Assembly (NCBI GenBank): GCA_947178085.1
Contig: CAMWWS010000175.1
Span: 1-6,153 of the forward strand
Direction of reading: 5' to 3'
DNA length: 6,153 nucleotides
Source of the DNA: an uncultured Lachnospiraceae bacterium
GTDB lineage: Bacteria > Bacillota_A > Clostridia > Lachnospirales > Lachnospiraceae
In this document: piece by piece, positions 5,758 through 6,153 of the stretch
Layout: the number at the start of each line of letters is the position of its first letter
How positions within the stretch are numbered: the first letter of the stretch is position 1
Notes under the pieces: generated by a model
The model's input: only the letters and a program-made list of their open reading frames with translations
Database searches by the model: none
What the model was told of the DNA's origin: nothing
Translations under genes and position numbers: made by a program

Positions 5758-6153
5758 ATGACATATGAAGTTCATGCAGAACAAGGATGGGTAAACAGAG
5801 GTAATCTATTTAGGTTGAAGGAACTTATGAAACGTGCAGAAGCGGGAGATAGAATGACTTTGGCTTTCCTCGGCGGTTCTATTACGCAGGGCTGTCTTTC
5901 TTCGCAGTATACTAATTGCTATGCTTATCTCGTCTATGACTGGTTTGTCAGGAAATTTCCTAAAACAGCTTTTACATATATTAATGCCGGAGTGGGCGGC
6001 ACTACTTCTCAGTTCGGAGTTTCAAGAGTGGAAGACGATGTGCTTTCCTTTAAACCTGACCTCGTTTTGATAGAGTTTTCCGTAAATGATGATAATACGG
6101 ATTTCTTTAAAGAAACATATGAAGGTCTGGTACGCAAAGTATATGGCAATCCG
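5758..6153 (+). CDS. SGNH/GDSL-family hydrolase (carbohydrate esterase-like), N-terminal part
   Basis: The first 132 codons are visible and the frame is still open at the right edge. Block I is FLGGSITQG (37-45), with S41 as the expected nucleophile. Block II is NAGVGGTTS (76-84), supplying the oxyanion-hole glycine. Block III is FSVND (107-111), with N110 as the expected oxyanion-hole Asn. The Asp-His pair of block V would lie beyond the window. The family hydrolyses ester bonds, often removing acetyl groups from polysaccharides or lipids; the exact substrate cannot be told here. No signal peptide or membrane segment is seen at the N-terminus, so a cytoplasmic enzyme acting on imported material is likely. 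The ATG at 5758 is favoured by AGGAG spacing over the ATG at 5752. It has its own promoter and no evident link to the nrd genes. Confidence 0.9.
   Translation, partial: MTYEVHAEQGWVNRGNLFRLKELMKRAEAGDRMTLAFLGGSITQGCLSSQYTNCYAYLVYDWFVRKFPKTAFTYINAGVGGTTSQFGVSRVEDDVLSFKPDLVLIEFSVNDDNTDFFKETYEGLVRKVYGNP

Overview
The window looks like chromosomal DNA of an anaerobic, spore-forming low-GC Firmicute, most likely a clostridium of the Lachnospiraceae type. The reasons are the class III (oxygen-sensitive) ribonucleotide reductase with its separate activase, a GerA/SpoVAF-type spore germination protein, AGGAG-type ribosome binding sites, and the moderately AT-rich, AT-punctuated intergenic DNA. The genus assignment is inference; no rRNA or tRNA is present to confirm it.

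Layout. Positions 2-604 (+) hold the 3' end of a WYL-domain transcriptional regulator. A near-consensus sigma-70 promoter begins on the last bases of that gene and drives nrdD (739-2928, +), the glycyl-radical ribonucleoside-triphosphate reductase. The nrdD leader carries two NrdR-box-like 16-mers spaced about three helical turns apart. A large inverted repeat with the look of an intrinsic terminator separates nrdD from nrdG (3080-3580, +), the radical-SAM activase. A dUTPase gene, dut (3664-4098, +), follows. On the opposite strand, and only 5 bp away from the dut stop, ends a spoVAF-like gerA-family gene (4104-5525, -), which starts with GTG. A 232-bp divergent intergenic region (5526-5757) carries candidate promoters for both directions. 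It is followed by the first 132 codons of an SGNH/GDSL-family esterase that runs off the right edge.

How the genes fit together. NrdG installs the glycyl radical on NrdD, which reduces NTPs directly to dNTPs, so it makes dUTP from UTP as a direct product. The adjacent dUTPase removes dUTP and supplies dUMP for thymidylate synthesis, so nrdD-nrdG-dut reads as one anaerobic dNTP supply module, probably under NrdR control. The WYL regulator, the germination protein and the esterase are neighbours without an obvious functional tie to it.

I found no mobile element, CRISPR array, RNA gene or clearly novel system. The points most worth a second look are regulatory: the tandem NrdR-like boxes, and the terminator-like palindrome placed inside the nrdDG module with a competing upstream hairpin.
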